A stretch of 64,000 nt of DNA from Clavibacter nebraskensis NCPPB 2581 (GTDB lineage Bacteria > Actinomycetota > Actinomycetes > Actinomycetales > Microbacteriaceae). Where the stretch lies: assembly GCF_000355695.1 (NCBI RefSeq), contig NC_020891.1, forward strand, positions 1 to 64,000, given 5' to 3'. Shown one piece after another: positions 30,658 through 39,726 of this stretch. The notes below the pieces were generated by a model that was not told where the DNA came from, made no database searches, and was given only the letters and a program-made list of their open reading frames with translations. Position numbers and translations under genes: made by a program. Position 1 is the stretch's first letter; each line of letters starts with the position of its first letter.

Positions 30658-30670
30658 GAGAACGGTTCTC
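30658..30670. promoter_or_regulatory. Inverted repeat resembling a Zur box
   Basis: GAGAACGGTTCTC is a perfect 6-1-6 palindrome centred in the 44-bp gap between rpmJ (-) and the COG0523-like gene (+). Actinobacterial Zur boxes have the same outline (G-A-x-A-A-x...T-T-x-T-C). Position and both regulated gene types fit Zur, but the exact consensus differs and no binding data exist. The short leader means a repressor here could block both promoters. Confidence 0.6.
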
Positions 30671-30684
30671 AATAGACTAGCGCC

Positions 30685-31758
30685 ATGCCCGCTCGCGACC
30701 ACCTGCCCCTACCCGTGTACCCGCAGCCGCCGTCGGGCGTCGTCCTCGTGGTGGGCGAGGGATCGGGCCTCCGCGCGGTGCTGCGCGACGCGGTCGACGA
30801 CGTCGCGGCGAGCGTGCTCGTGCTGCCGCCCGAGGAGGCGGATCCGGTCGAGCCCATCGCGCGGTTCCTCGACGACCTCGCCGAACGCGGGCCGGGCGCG
30901 GAGGCCGTGGTGGGGATCCCCGCGTCCGCCGACGCGCGTGCGACCGGGATGCAGCTCGACCTGCTGCTGCGCCGCGAGCATGAGCTGCAGCGCACGCTCG
31001 GCGGGACGGGATCCGGCTTCGGCCTGCGTCACGTCGTCTCGGTCGTGGCCGCCGACCGGCTGCATTCGATCGCCTTCGGCCGGGTCGAGGACGCGTTCGA
31101 CGAGGCCGAGACGCTCGCCGACCTCGTCGAGTACGCGACCGTGGTGGTGCTGACCGGCATGGCCCGCGTGCCGCTCGAGTCGCGCGGCACGCTGCTCGCG
31201 CTCGTGCGGCGGCTCGCCCCGCGCGCCGCGGTGCTCGACGCGCGCCGGCCGCTCGCGCTCCACCGGCTGCCGCGCTGGGGCGACGTGGCGGGGCTCGCCG
31301 CGTCGGCGGGGTGGATGCGCGAGCTCACCGCTGCGGGCGTCGCGACGCGGCCGGGGGAGGTCGACCGGCTGGACGGGCCCGTGGGATCCGTGGTCGTGGG
31401 CGACCCGCGGCCGCTGCACCCGGAGCGGCTCGCGCTCGCCGTGGAGGAGGAGCTGCGGCCCGACCGCGCGGGCCTCGTGCTGCGCTCGAAGGGCTTCGTG
31501 TCGCTCGCGTCCCGGCAGGGCGAGGTGGGCGGGTGGTCGAGCGTGGGATCCATGCTGACGCTCCAGCCGACGAGGATCGACCCATGGCAGGAGGGCGCGC
31601 CGCACGGCACGGAGATCGCGTTCTTCGGGGTTGGGCTGCGGCCGGCCGTGCTGCGGCGGGCGATCGGGCGGGCCGTGCTGACGGGCGCGGAGCTCGCGGC
31701 GGGGCCGGCGGCGTGGGCCGGGTACGCGGATCCGTTCCCCCGCGTGGACGCGGGCTGA
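30685..31758 (+). CDS. COG0523/CobW-like protein with degenerate GTPase motifs
   Basis: The C-terminal half (about 245-350) is a clear CobW C-terminal domain, with LRSKGFVSLASRQGEVGGW, then GVGLRPAVL and LTGAEL. The middle shows the family's LRHVVSVV strand and LADLVEYATVVVL. However, the P-loop is degenerate (VGEGSGLRA, no GKT) and the NKxD guanine motif reads TGMA, so GTP hydrolysis is unlikely. COG0523 proteins are metal chaperones, often zinc-responsive. Divergence from a cysteine-free L36 paralogue across a palindrome suggests a Zur-controlled zinc-starvation gene. The 357-aa length is normal. Confidence 0.8.
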   Translation: MPARDHLPLPVYPQPPSGVVLVVGEGSGLRAVLRDAVDDVAASVLVLPPEEADPVEPIARFLDDLAERGPGAEAVVGIPASADARATGMQLDLLLRREHELQRTLGGTGSGFGLRHVVSVVAADRLHSIAFGRVEDAFDEAETLADLVEYATVVVLTGMARVPLESRGTLLALVRRLAPRAAVLDARRPLALHRLPRWGDVAGLAASAGWMRELTAAGVATRPGEVDRLDGPVGSVVVGDPRPLHPERLALAVEEELRPDRAGLVLRSKGFVSLASRQGEVGGWSSVGSMLTLQPTRIDPWQEGAPHGTEIAFFGVGLRPAVLRRAIGRAVLTGAELAAGPAAWAGYADPFPRVDAG

Positions 31759-31864
31759 CGGCGCGGCGCGGCGCGGCGCGCCCGGCCGCCGGCGAGCGTG
31801 ACGGCCAGCCGAGAGCGGTTGCGCGCGCCTGGTCACTGCTCGGCGCCCGGCGTTCAGTGGGGAG

Positions 31865-33676
31865 GTGAAGCAGAACCACACCGCGGCGGGCACGACCCGC
31901 ACCACCCGCACGACCACCCGCACCGCGCACGACCGCACGGCCGACGAGCGGCCCGCCGACGACCGGCCCGCCGCCGAGGATCCGGCCATCGTGCCCGTAC
32001 CCGCGCCGGGCCCCGAGCCCGAGGACGCGCTGCGCGTCGCCCGCGAGTCGTTCGGCTGGGACGAGCTGCACGACGGCCAGGTGCGCACGATCGGCCCGCT
32101 CGTCCGCGGCCGCGACGCGCTCGTCGTGATGCCCACGGGCTACGGCAAGTCCGCGATCTACCAGGTCGCCACCGTGCTGATGGAGGGCCTGACCGTCGTC
32201 GTCTCGCCGCTCATCGCGCTGCAGGCCGACCAGGTGCAGAACCTCGAGGACGCGCCCGCCGCGCCGCCCGCGCGCGTGATCAACAGCACCATCCGCGGGA
32301 AGGCGCTCGAGGAGGCGTGGGCGACCGTGGAGGAGCCCGGCGCGCGGATCGTGTTCCTCACGCCCGAGCAGCTGGCGCGCGACGAGGTCGTCGAGCGGCT
32401 CGTGGCGCGCGGGGTGTCGCTCGTGGTGATCGACGAGGCGCACTGCGTGGCGTCGTGGGGCCACGACTTCCGGCCCGACTACCTGGGGCTCGGCGGGGTG
32501 ATCGACGCGCTCGGGCACCCGCCGACCGTCGCGATGACGGCGACCGGATCCACGCCCATCCGCACCGAGATCGAGGAGCGCCTCGGCCTCCGCGACCCGT
32601 TCGTGCTCTCCAGCGGCTTCGACCGGCCGAACATCCGGCTCGAGGTGCGCCGGCACACCGAGGAGTCCGAGAAGCGGCGCGCGATCGTCGCCCACGTCGT
32701 GGAGCAGACGCAGCCGGGCCTCGTCTACGTCGCCACGCGCCAGGACGCCGAGGACTACGCCGACGAGGTCCGCGCCGCCGGCCTCCGCGTCGACGCGTAC
32801 CACGCGGGCCTGCCGGCGGCCGAGCGCGAGCGCGTGCAGACGGCGTTCCACGAGGACGCCGTGGACGTGGTCGTCGCCACGAGCGCGTTCGGCATGGGGA
32901 TCGACAAGCCGACCGTGCGCTACGTGATCCACGCGGCGCCGCCCGAGTCCGTCGACGCGTACTACCAGGAGGCCGGGCGCGCGGGCCGCGACGGGGAGCC
33001 GGCCGTGGGGATCCTGCACTACCGCGCCGAGGACCTCGGCCTCCGCCGTTTCTTCGCCGCGCGCACGCCCCGGCCGGCGAACCTCCGCGACGTGTACGCG
33101 GCGGTCGCGGTGGCGGGCGTCGACGGACCGGTGCGGCCGGCCGCGGTCGCCGAGCGCGCGGGCATGTCGGCGCGCACGGTGGGCGGCGTGCTCAACCTGC
33201 TCGTGGACGCGGGCGTGCTCGGATCCGACCGCGATGGCGCGTACGTGCGCGAGGAGCTGGATCCGCGGGAAGCCGCCGCCCGCGCCAAGGAGGTCGCGCA
33301 GGAGCGCGAGCGCATCGAGGTCTCGCGGCTCGACATGATGCGCGGCTACGCCGAGACGCCGCAGTGCCGCCGCCAGTACCTGCTCGGCTACTTCGGCGAG
33401 GAGTCGCCGGAGAGATGCGGCAACTGCGACGCGTGCGACCGGCTCGCGGAGGTGGACGCGCACGAGGAGGCGATGGGCACGCATTTCGCCGAGGATGCGC
33501 CCGCCGAGTCCGACGAGATGTTCCCGGCCCAGTCGCCGGTGACCCACGCCGAGTGGGGGCCGGGCACCGTGATGAGCACGGAGGAGGACCGGATCACCGT
33601 CTTCTTCGAGAAGGAGGGGTACCGCGTGCTGTCGCGGCGGATCGTGGAGGAGGGGGAGCTGCTGCGGCCGGCGTGA
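31865..33676 (+). CDS. RecQ-family ATP-dependent DNA helicase
   Basis: This is a 3'-5' superfamily 2 helicase for recombination and fork repair. Walker A is PTGYGKS (90-96) and the DEAH box is at 190-193 (VIDEAHCVASWGHDFRP). Motif VI is YQEAGRAGRDG, and the RecQ zinc site uses the cysteines in PQCRRQYLL and ERCGNCDAC. A DUF3553-like tail (about 560-600) replaces the HRDC domain. The first 50 residues are Thr/Arg/Asp-rich and unconserved; GTG at 31865 follows GGGGAGG, but a downstream GTG near residue 43 is possible. Length 603 aa is typical for actinobacterial short RecQ. Confidence 0.93.
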   Translation: MKQNHTAAGTTRTTRTTTRTAHDRTADERPADDRPAAEDPAIVPVPAPGPEPEDALRVARESFGWDELHDGQVRTIGPLVRGRDALVVMPTGYGKSAIYQVATVLMEGLTVVVSPLIALQADQVQNLEDAPAAPPARVINSTIRGKALEEAWATVEEPGARIVFLTPEQLARDEVVERLVARGVSLVVIDEAHCVASWGHDFRPDYLGLGGVIDALGHPPTVAMTATGSTPIRTEIEERLGLRDPFVLSSGFDRPNIRLEVRRHTEESEKRRAIVAHVVEQTQPGLVYVATRQDAEDYADEVRAAGLRVDAYHAGLPAAERERVQTAFHEDAVDVVVATSAFGMGIDKPTVRYVIHAAPPESVDAYYQEAGRAGRDGEPAVGILHYRAEDLGLRRFFAARTPRPANLRDVYAAVAVAGVDGPVRPAAVAERAGMSARTVGGVLNLLVDAGVLGSDRDGAYVREELDPREAAARAKEVAQERERIEVSRLDMMRGYAETPQCRRQYLLGYFGEESPERCGNCDACDRLAEVDAHEEAMGTHFAEDAPAESDEMFPAQSPVTHAEWGPGTVMSTEEDRITVFFEKEGYRVLSRRIVEEGELLRPA

Positions 33677-33774
33677 CCGCCGCTCCTATCGCTTTATTGT
33701 GATGTGACTCCGCAATGGAGCTTTTTCGGCGGATCCGCGTCATGCTCGGGATTCCATCGACGAGAGGCACGCGC

Positions 33775-35004
33775 ATGACCGAGAACCGACGACCGCGCCC
33801 GAGGGTGCTCGTGACGGGCGCGAGCATCGCGGGACCCGCCGTGGCCTGGGGTCTCGACCGCGCCGGCTACGACGTGACCCTGCTCGAGCGCTCCGCCGAG
33901 CAGCGCACCACCGGCCAGAACATCGACATCCGCGGCACGGGGCGCGAGATCGTCGACCGGATGGGGATCCGCGACGTCGTGATGCGGAACCTCACCGGCG
34001 AGGACGGTACGCGCTACGTCGACGAGGACGGCCGGCCGTACGCCGTGTTCCCGCGCACCGAGGGGGAGGACGGCCCGACGGCCGAGATCGAGATCCTCCG
34101 CGGGCGGTTCGCGGGGATCCTCGTGGACGCGCTGCCGGCGGGCGTCGAGCTCCGCTACGGCGACCTCCTCGTGGGCGCCCAGCAGGACGCGTCGGGCGTC
34201 GACGTCGAGTTCGACAGCGGCGCCCGGGAGCGCTTCGACCTCGTGGTCGTCGCGGAGGGGCGGAGCTCGCGCACCCGGCGGATCCTCTTCGCCGAGGAGA
34301 CGGAGCTGCGCGACTTCGGCGTGAGCATCGCGTACGGCACGCTCGACCGACTGCCCGCCGACACCGACGCGTGGGACTGGTACACGGGGACGCGCGGGCG
34401 CGTGGCCTCCATCCGGCCGGATGACGAGGGCACCATCCGGGCGAGCATGTCGTTCGAGTCGGAGCCGATGGGCGTCGAGCAGCTCCCCGTGGAGGCGCAG
34501 CTGGAGGTGCTGCGGGCCCGGTTCCGCGGTGCGGGGTGGCAGACGCAGCGGATCCTCGACGGGTTCGCCGCCCGGCCGACCGAGTTCTACACGCAGCGGA
34601 TGGAGCAGGTCGTCGTGTCGCGCTGGGCGAAGGGGCGCGTGGTGCTGCTGGGGGACGCGGCATGGGGATCCGGCCCGACCGGCATGGGCACGACCCTGTC
34701 GCTCGTGGGCGCCTACCTGCTCGCGGGCGAGCTCGGGAAGGCGGCGGAGGATCCGTCGGACACCCCGCAGGCCGCCTTCGCCCGCTACGAGCGGCTGATG
34801 CGGCGCTACGCGGACAGCGCGCAGGGGCTCCCGCCGGGCGGCGCGCGGCTGCTGCACCCGTCGTCGCGCGCCGGTGTCGCGGCCATGCGCGCCGCCTTCC
34901 GGGTCGCGTCGTCGCGCCCGGTGCGGTCGTTCGCGCAGCGGTACCTGCTCACGAGCGAGAAGCACGTGCCGGTGATCCCGCGGTACCCGGCGCTCGTGGC
35001 GTGA
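33775..35004 (+). CDS. FAD-dependent monooxygenase (PHBH fold, TetX/rubber-type flavoprotein)
   Basis: ATG at 33775 has AGAGG 7-11 bp upstream and gives a start just before the FAD-binding motif VLVTGASIAGPA (the ADP-binding glycine loop in GxSxxG form). A second FAD motif, VVLLGDAAWGSGPTGMG, and the helix LVGAYLLAGEL are typical of class A flavin monooxygenases. The protein is 409 aa, soluble. A MarR regulator follows after 24 bp, so it is probably an inducible aromatic-compound or drug hydroxylase. An upstream in-frame ATG at 33715 would add 20 unconserved residues. Confidence 0.85.
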   Translation: MTENRRPRPRVLVTGASIAGPAVAWGLDRAGYDVTLLERSAEQRTTGQNIDIRGTGREIVDRMGIRDVVMRNLTGEDGTRYVDEDGRPYAVFPRTEGEDGPTAEIEILRGRFAGILVDALPAGVELRYGDLLVGAQQDASGVDVEFDSGARERFDLVVVAEGRSSRTRRILFAEETELRDFGVSIAYGTLDRLPADTDAWDWYTGTRGRVASIRPDDEGTIRASMSFESEPMGVEQLPVEAQLEVLRARFRGAGWQTQRILDGFAARPTEFYTQRMEQVVVSRWAKGRVVLLGDAAWGSGPTGMGTTLSLVGAYLLAGELGKAAEDPSDTPQAAFARYERLMRRYADSAQGLPPGGARLLHPSSRAGVAAMRAAFRVASSRPVRSFAQRYLLTSEKHVPVIPRYPALVA

Positions 35005-35028
35005 CGCGCGTGCGGGAGGATCGAACCC

Positions 35029-35505
35029 ATGACGGATGAGGGAGCGCGCGTGCTCGAGGCGCTGCGGGGCTATGCGGTGCGCTACCAGGAGTCCGCGCAC
35101 GCCTTCGCGCGGTTCATGGGCCTGCCGACGTCGGACGGCACGGCGCTCGGCGAGATCCTCTGGGCGGAGATCGCCGGCGTGCGGATGACCGCCGCCCGGC
35201 TCCGCTCGCGCCTCGGCATGACCTCGGGCGCGACCACCGCGCTCGTCGACCGGCTGGCGGCGCGCGGCCTCGTGACCCGCAGCCGCGAGAGCGACGACCG
35301 GCGGATCGTGACCCTGCGGACCACCGACGAGGTGCGCACCCGCAGCGCCGACTTCCACGGCCCGGCCGCCCGCGAGCTCGAGCGGGCGATGGGCGAGTAC
35401 GACGACGCGACGCTCGCGGTCGTGCGCGGGTTCCTCGAGCGGCTGACGGGCGTGCTGCCGACGGGGGAGGGCGGGGCGCTGGCCTCTCCCGACACCGCCG
35501 ACTGA
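35029..35505 (+). CDS. MarR-family transcriptional regulator
   Basis: The 158-aa protein has the MarR winged-helix core (about 45-115). The recognition region is MTSGATTALVDRLAARGLV, followed by the wing SRESDDRRIVTL, and dimerisation helices flank both sides. It lies 24 bp after the flavin monooxygenase on the same strand, so it likely senses that enzyme's substrate and controls the pair. No operator could be singled out upstream of 33775. Confidence 0.88.
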   Translation: MTDEGARVLEALRGYAVRYQESAHAFARFMGLPTSDGTALGEILWAEIAGVRMTAARLRSRLGMTSGATTALVDRLAARGLVTRSRESDDRRIVTLRTTDEVRTRSADFHGPAARELERAMGEYDDATLAVVRGFLERLTGVLPTGEGGALASPDTAD

Positions 35506-35762
35506 CCGGTTGGACTAGCCGCGGAACGTCGATGCGGATGCATGCGACGCGGGCCGTGGCCTACCGTGTGGGTCAGCGGGACGAGCCCTTCGGGTGGGCG
35601 GTCCTCGCGTAGCGTCGGCGTCTCGGGGGAGACGTTCCGACCGCCCGGTCCTCCGTGCACGGAGGCCGGGCCACACCCGCTTCCGCGGCGTCGCGGTCAC
35701 GGCAGGGTCCGTGGCCGCGGTCCGCTCGGGACGGCCGCCGCCGGCGCTGGCAGGCTCGGGGC

Positions 35763-36722
35763 ATGACCGCTCCCGGATCCGGCCCGCACGACGCCGCCTA
35801 CCCGCTCGACCTCGACCGGCTGCTCGCGGGCGTCGCCGACGATGGCGCCGGCGAGGTCGACGACAGCATCCCGCAGCTCGCGGAGACGGATCCGTCGCTC
35901 GCCGGCATCGCGCTCGTCACGCCCGACGGCCGCACGCACGCCGCGGGCGACAGCGCGCACCCTTTCTCCATCCAGTCGGCGGTGAAGCCGTTCCTGTTCG
36001 CGCTGGCCCTCGCCGAGACCGATGGCGCCGCGCTCGACGCGGTGGGCATCGAGCCGACGGGCGAGGCGTTCGACGCGATCAAGCTGGAGAGCGGCACCGG
36101 TCGGCCGCCGAACCCGATGGTGAACGCGGGGGCGATCCTCACGGCGAGCCTGGTGCGCGGATCCTCCCTCGAGGAGCGCACCGAGCGGATCCTCCAGGGC
36201 CTCAGCGCATTCGCGGGCCAGGAGCTCGAGGTCGACGAGGAGGTCGCCGAGTGCGAGCAGCTCCTCGGCGACCGCAACCACGCGCTCGCGCACCTCATGC
36301 GCTCGGAGGGCACGCTGCACGTCTCGGCCGACGACGCGGTGGCCGCGTACGCGCGGGCGTGCGCGGTGCTCGTGACGCCCGGGATCCTCGCGGCGATGGG
36401 CGCGACGCTCGCGTGCGGTGGGCGTAACCCGCTCACCGGGTCTCGCGTGGTGTCGCGGGAGGTCGCGCGCGACGTGGTCTCCGTGATGGCGACATGCGGC
36501 GTCTACGACGGCTCCGGCCGGTGGATGCGGCGGGTCGGCGTGCCCGCGAAGTCGAGCGTCTCCGGCGCCATCGTGCTCTCCGCCCCCGGCCGCCTCGGCG
36601 CCGCCGTCTTCAGCCCGCCGCTCGACGACCAGGGCACGAGCGTGCGCGGCGCGGTGCTCGCGCAGCGGCTGGCGGATGAGCTGGGGCTGCACGCGTTCGG
36701 CGGCGCGGACGGGCGCGGCTGA
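35763..36722 (+). CDS. glsA: Glutaminase (beta-lactamase-like fold)
   Basis: It hydrolyses glutamine to glutamate and ammonia. The 319-aa protein has the catalytic S72-x-x-K75 in FSIQSAVKPF, N121 in NPMVNAGAI and the downstream LMRSEGTLH and CGVYDGSGRW stretches of the serine-dependent glutaminase family. The SxxK sequence is SAVK where most relatives have SISK. The ATG at 35763 is preceded by GCTCGGGGC, a weak ribosome site. The 257 bp before it hold no gene but a perfect 16-bp palindrome (35650-35665) of unknown role. Confidence 0.92.
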   Translation: MTAPGSGPHDAAYPLDLDRLLAGVADDGAGEVDDSIPQLAETDPSLAGIALVTPDGRTHAAGDSAHPFSIQSAVKPFLFALALAETDGAALDAVGIEPTGEAFDAIKLESGTGRPPNPMVNAGAILTASLVRGSSLEERTERILQGLSAFAGQELEVDEEVAECEQLLGDRNHALAHLMRSEGTLHVSADDAVAAYARACAVLVTPGILAAMGATLACGGRNPLTGSRVVSREVARDVVSVMATCGVYDGSGRWMRRVGVPAKSSVSGAIVLSAPGRLGAAVFSPPLDDQGTSVRGAVLAQRLADELGLHAFGGADGRG

Positions 36723-36912
36723 CGGATCCGCCGCCGGCACCTCGCACGGAGCGCGTGCTCCCTTCGACCCGTTCCGGCCGCACCTGCGCCCGGGTAGCGT
36801 CGCCCGGACGCGCCCGCCGACAGCTGGAGGACCCCATCACCGCACTCGACCTCATCGCCCTCGCCGCCGTCGACGCCTAGATTCGGCGGCCCGGGCGGCC
36901 CCCGGCGGACCC

Positions 36913-37125
36913 ATGGCGGGGCTCGTGCTCGGCGGACTCGTGTCCCTGCTGCTCCCGCTCGCGGCCGTCGTGCTCGGCATCGTCATCGCGGTGTCCGTCG
37001 TGCGGACGCGGCGGGCGACGGAGCGCATCGAGAGGCGGCTAGAGGCGCTGGAGCGGGCGTCGCGCGATGCGTCGACGGCCGGCCGCGAGGGGACGGGCGC
37101 GCGCCCGGAGGCGACCCCGCGCTAG
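36913..37125 (+). CDS. Small single-pass membrane protein
   Basis: The 70-aa product has an N-terminal hydrophobic helix (about 2-28) followed by a basic, helical tail (RTRRATERIERRLEALERAS) that could form a short coiled coil. Its stop shares the CTAG tetranucleotide with the stop of the convergent hydrolase gene. A Shine-Dalgarno-like GGAGG at 36826-36830 sits too far upstream to serve this start and instead precedes an ATC codon. The gene may therefore be the remaining part of a longer one. Function unknown. Confidence 0.6.
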   Translation: MAGLVLGGLVSLLLPLAAVVLGIVIAVSVVRTRRATERIERRLEALERASRDASTAGREGTGARPEATPR

Positions 37126-38159
37126 CCGCGGGATCGGGCGTCGCGGCGCGCGCCCCGCCGCCGCGCCCGCTCCGCCGCGTCCGCCATCGCCTCCGCGTGC
37201 GCGGTCTTGGCCCGGCCGATCGCGGCGTCGTCGTCACGGTGGATCGCGAGGCCCTCGGCGACCTGGGCGCGGAGGGCGCGGAGCGAGTCGCCGAGCGTGG
37301 GCGCGAAGTCCGCGTGCTCCTCGTCGTGCTGCTCCTCGCCTTCCGGGAACCGCCGCAGCTGAGCCGATGCGTCCTCAGTGGACGAGCCCTCGACGGGCGG
37401 CCGCTCGAGGTGGGCGAGGCAGAGGCGGGTGACCTCGTCGGCGTGGTCGTGCATCACCGAGTGCGCGGCTCCCGGGATCTCCCACAGCCGAGCCCGCGGC
37501 AGCAGCCGGCCCATCTCCTCCACCCACGCGCGCGGGACGACGGCGTCGTGCTCCCCGCGGATCACGAGCGTGCTGGCGCGGATGTCGGGCAGGCGCGCCT
37601 CGATCGGGAACGACATCATCCGCGGCAGCACCCGGAGGAACCAGCGCACGCCGCAGACGAGGTAGGCGCGGATGGCGAGCACCTGGATCCGGCTCGGTTC
37701 CCGCACCGAGGAGCGCAGGAAGCGGAGGGCGGCGCGCGGCACCCACCGCGCGGCCGGATCCATGACCGGGCTGATGAGCACCACGGTGCTGATGCCGGGC
37801 CGCCGAGCCGCGAGGTCCGCCACCACCTGCGTGCCCATCGAGTGGCCGACGAGCACGGGGTCGGCGAGGCCCAGGCTGTCGATCGCGGCGCCCACGAGGT
37901 CGGCGTACTCGCGGATCGCCAGCGCGCGACCGGGATGCGCGACGCCCGCGAACCCCGGCAGGTCGAGCGCGTGCACGGTGCCGCGGGCGTCGAGGTGCGG
38001 GGCGAGGCGCTCGAAGTAGTCGGAGCTCACGCCGATGCCGGGCACGAGGACGAAGGCCCGGTCGCCGGGGCTGCCGAGCGTGCTGATCCGCACGGTGAGG
38101 CCGCGGTGCACGAGGCGCGTGACGCGGACGGTCGTCGCGGGGCGGCCGTGCTCGGTCAT
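37122..38159 (-). CDS. Alpha/beta-hydrolase with charged C-terminal tail
   Basis: The 345-aa protein has an alpha/beta-hydrolase fold (about 10-260). The nucleophile is S107 in VLVGHSMGTQV, a likely acid Asp lies in VIRGEHDAVVP, and the His is in PGAAHSVMHDH. Residues 260-345 are a hydrophilic, helical, strongly charged extension not part of the fold. There is no signal peptide. The substrate is unknown. ATG at 38159; the stop overlaps the convergent small membrane gene by 4 bp. Confidence 0.85.
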   Translation of the reverse strand: MTEHGRPATTVRVTRLVHRGLTVRISTLGSPGDRAFVLVPGIGVSSDYFERLAPHLDARGTVHALDLPGFAGVAHPGRALAIREYADLVGAAIDSLGLADPVLVGHSMGTQVVADLAARRPGISTVVLISPVMDPAARWVPRAALRFLRSSVREPSRIQVLAIRAYLVCGVRWFLRVLPRMMSFPIEARLPDIRASTLVIRGEHDAVVPRAWVEEMGRLLPRARLWEIPGAAHSVMHDHADEVTRLCLAHLERPPVEGSSTEDASAQLRRFPEGEEQHDEEHADFAPTLGDSLRALRAQVAEGLAIHRDDDAAIGRAKTAHAEAMADAAERARRRGARRDARSRG

Positions 38160-38212
38160 GCGGTGCCTCCTGCGGCGGCGGGTCGTCGGGTGCGATCCGC
38201 GAGGCGTCCACG

Positions 38213-38680
38213 CTAGGGCACCGCCGCTGCGGATCCGTCGAGGGCGGCGCCGCGGCGACGTCCGACGGACAGCCGGCGCGGAGGCTCAGTCGTCGCGCCC
38301 GCTTCCCCGCTGGCCACGCACAGGCAGAACGGGTGCCCCGCCGGATCCGCGTACACGTCGAAGCGGTCGGGCACCGTCGGGTCCGCGGCCGGCTGGAGCA
38401 GGCGGCCGCCGAGGGCGAGCACGCGCTCGCGGCCCTCATCGAGGTCGTCGACGTAGAAGTCGAGGTGGATCTGCTGCTGCTGGCGCGGGCCCTCGCCCGG
38501 CCACTCCGGCGGCACGAAGTCGGGAGCGGGCTGGATCCCGATCTGCCAGCCGGCGTCGAACGACACGTAGTGCCAGTCGCCGCCCGCGTGCACCTCGCCG
38601 TCGAGGAGCCCGGCCCAGAAGGCGCTCTCCGCGGCCAGGTCCGGTGCGTCGAGCACCACGATCGTCTGCCGGATCCTCAT
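38213..38680 (-). CDS. VOC/glyoxalase-family protein
   Basis: The ATG at 38680 has AGGAGAGAAGGA just upstream. The 155-aa product has two beta-alpha-beta-beta-beta modules: RQTIVVLDAPDLAAESAFW, then IHLDFYVDDLDEGRERVLALG and ADPAGHPFCL. This is the vicinal-oxygen-chelate fold found in glyoxalases, dioxygenases and resistance proteins. Metal ligands are plausible (H near IHLDFY) but not a full glyoxalase I set. The last 30 residues are not conserved. It is 53 bp upstream of the hydrolase gene on the same strand. Confidence 0.82.
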   Translation of the reverse strand: MRIRQTIVVLDAPDLAAESAFWAGLLDGEVHAGGDWHYVSFDAGWQIGIQPAPDFVPPEWPGEGPRQQQQIHLDFYVDDLDEGRERVLALGGRLLQPAADPTVPDRFDVYADPAGHPFCLCVASGEAGATTEPPRRLSVGRRRGAALDGSAAAVP

Positions 38681-38919
38681 GCGCGGTCCTTCTCTCCTCG
38701 TCGAGCGGGTGACGTCAGCCTGGCGCCGGCCTCCGACACCGACCAGGATCCGACGCCCGCGCCCCTGGGATCCGGACCCCGACCACCGGTAGGTTTGACG
38801 GCACGGCGCCTCCCGCGCCGGAACACCCTGCGGGCATCGTGGCTCAGTCGTCCTCATGCGGACGGCGGGAGCGTGCGACGGCCGTCGGGACACCAGTCCA
38901 CCTCCTGAAAGGAGCGACC

Positions 38920-39726
38920 ATGTCCGCCCCCTCCGTCCAGCTCTACACGGTCCGCGACGCCGTCTCCGCCGACCTGCAGGGCGCCGTCGCCCGCGTCGCC
39001 GAGATCGGCTACACGCAGGTCGAGCCCTACGCGTTCGTCGAGCGCGCCGACGAGTTCGCCGCCGCGTTCGCCGCGTCCGGCGTCACCGCCCCCTCCGGCC
39101 ACGCGCCCGTCATCGACGGCGACGACGACCAGGCCGCCCGCACCTTCGACGCCGCCGCGAAGCTCGGGATCCAGACGGTGATCGACCCCTTCATCCCCTC
39201 CGAGCGCTGGCAGACCGCCGACGACGCGCACCGGATCGCCGACCGCGTCAACGAGCTGCAGGTGCAGGCCGCCGCGCGCGGGCTCGCCTTCGGGTACCAC
39301 AACCACCAGTGGGAGTTCGCGAACAAGGTCGACGGGCGCCCCGTCTACGAGCTCTTCGTGGAGCGCCTGAACGCCGACGTCGTGCTCGAGCTCGACACCT
39401 TCTGGTCGACCGTCGGCGGCATGGACACGCCCGCCCTCCTCCGCCAGCTGGGGGAGCGCGTGCGGTTCCTGCACGTGAAGGACGGCAAGATCTCCGACGC
39501 GATCGCCAACGTGCTGCCGAGCGCCGAGTCCGCGCTCGTCGTGCCGCCGGAGCTCGCGCAGGCCTTCAAGATGCAGGAGCCCGCGGGCCAGGGCGACGTC
39601 GACGTCGCCGCCGTGCTCGCCGCCGCACCCCACGCGCTCCGCGTCGTCGAGTTCGACGACTACGCGGGCGACGTGTTCGACGGCATCGCGGCGTCCTTCG
39701 CCTGGCTGCAGGAGAACGACAAGTGA
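38920..39726 (+). CDS. Sugar phosphate isomerase/epimerase (xylose isomerase-like TIM barrel)
   Basis: AAAGGAGC lies 6 bp before the ATG. The 268-aa protein has the AP-endonuclease-2/xylose-isomerase barrel, with metal-binding stretches FGYHNHQWEF, LELDTFW, FLHVKDGK and RVVEFDDY. Such enzymes isomerise or epimerise keto-sugars or inositols. The stop overlaps the GTG of the adjacent Gfo/Idh/MocA dehydrogenase, a pairing common in inositol and rare-sugar catabolism. The specific substrate is unknown. Confidence 0.88.
   Translation: MSAPSVQLYTVRDAVSADLQGAVARVAEIGYTQVEPYAFVERADEFAAAFAASGVTAPSGHAPVIDGDDDQAARTFDAAAKLGIQTVIDPFIPSERWQTADDAHRIADRVNELQVQAAARGLAFGYHNHQWEFANKVDGRPVYELFVERLNADVVLELDTFWSTVGGMDTPALLRQLGERVRFLHVKDGKISDAIANVLPSAESALVVPPELAQAFKMQEPAGQGDVDVAAVLAAAPHALRVVEFDDYAGDVFDGIAASFAWLQENDK

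Noticed and set aside
31759-31800. GCGGC tandem pentamers between the COG0523-like gene and recQ
   Set aside because: Short simple-sequence repeat in a GC-rich gap; no flanking structure to suggest function.
35645-35670. 16-bp perfect palindrome upstream of glutaminase as a regulator operator
   Set aside because: Only one copy, about 100 bp from the start codon and no regulator gene beside glsA; noted in the gene entry but not called as an operator.
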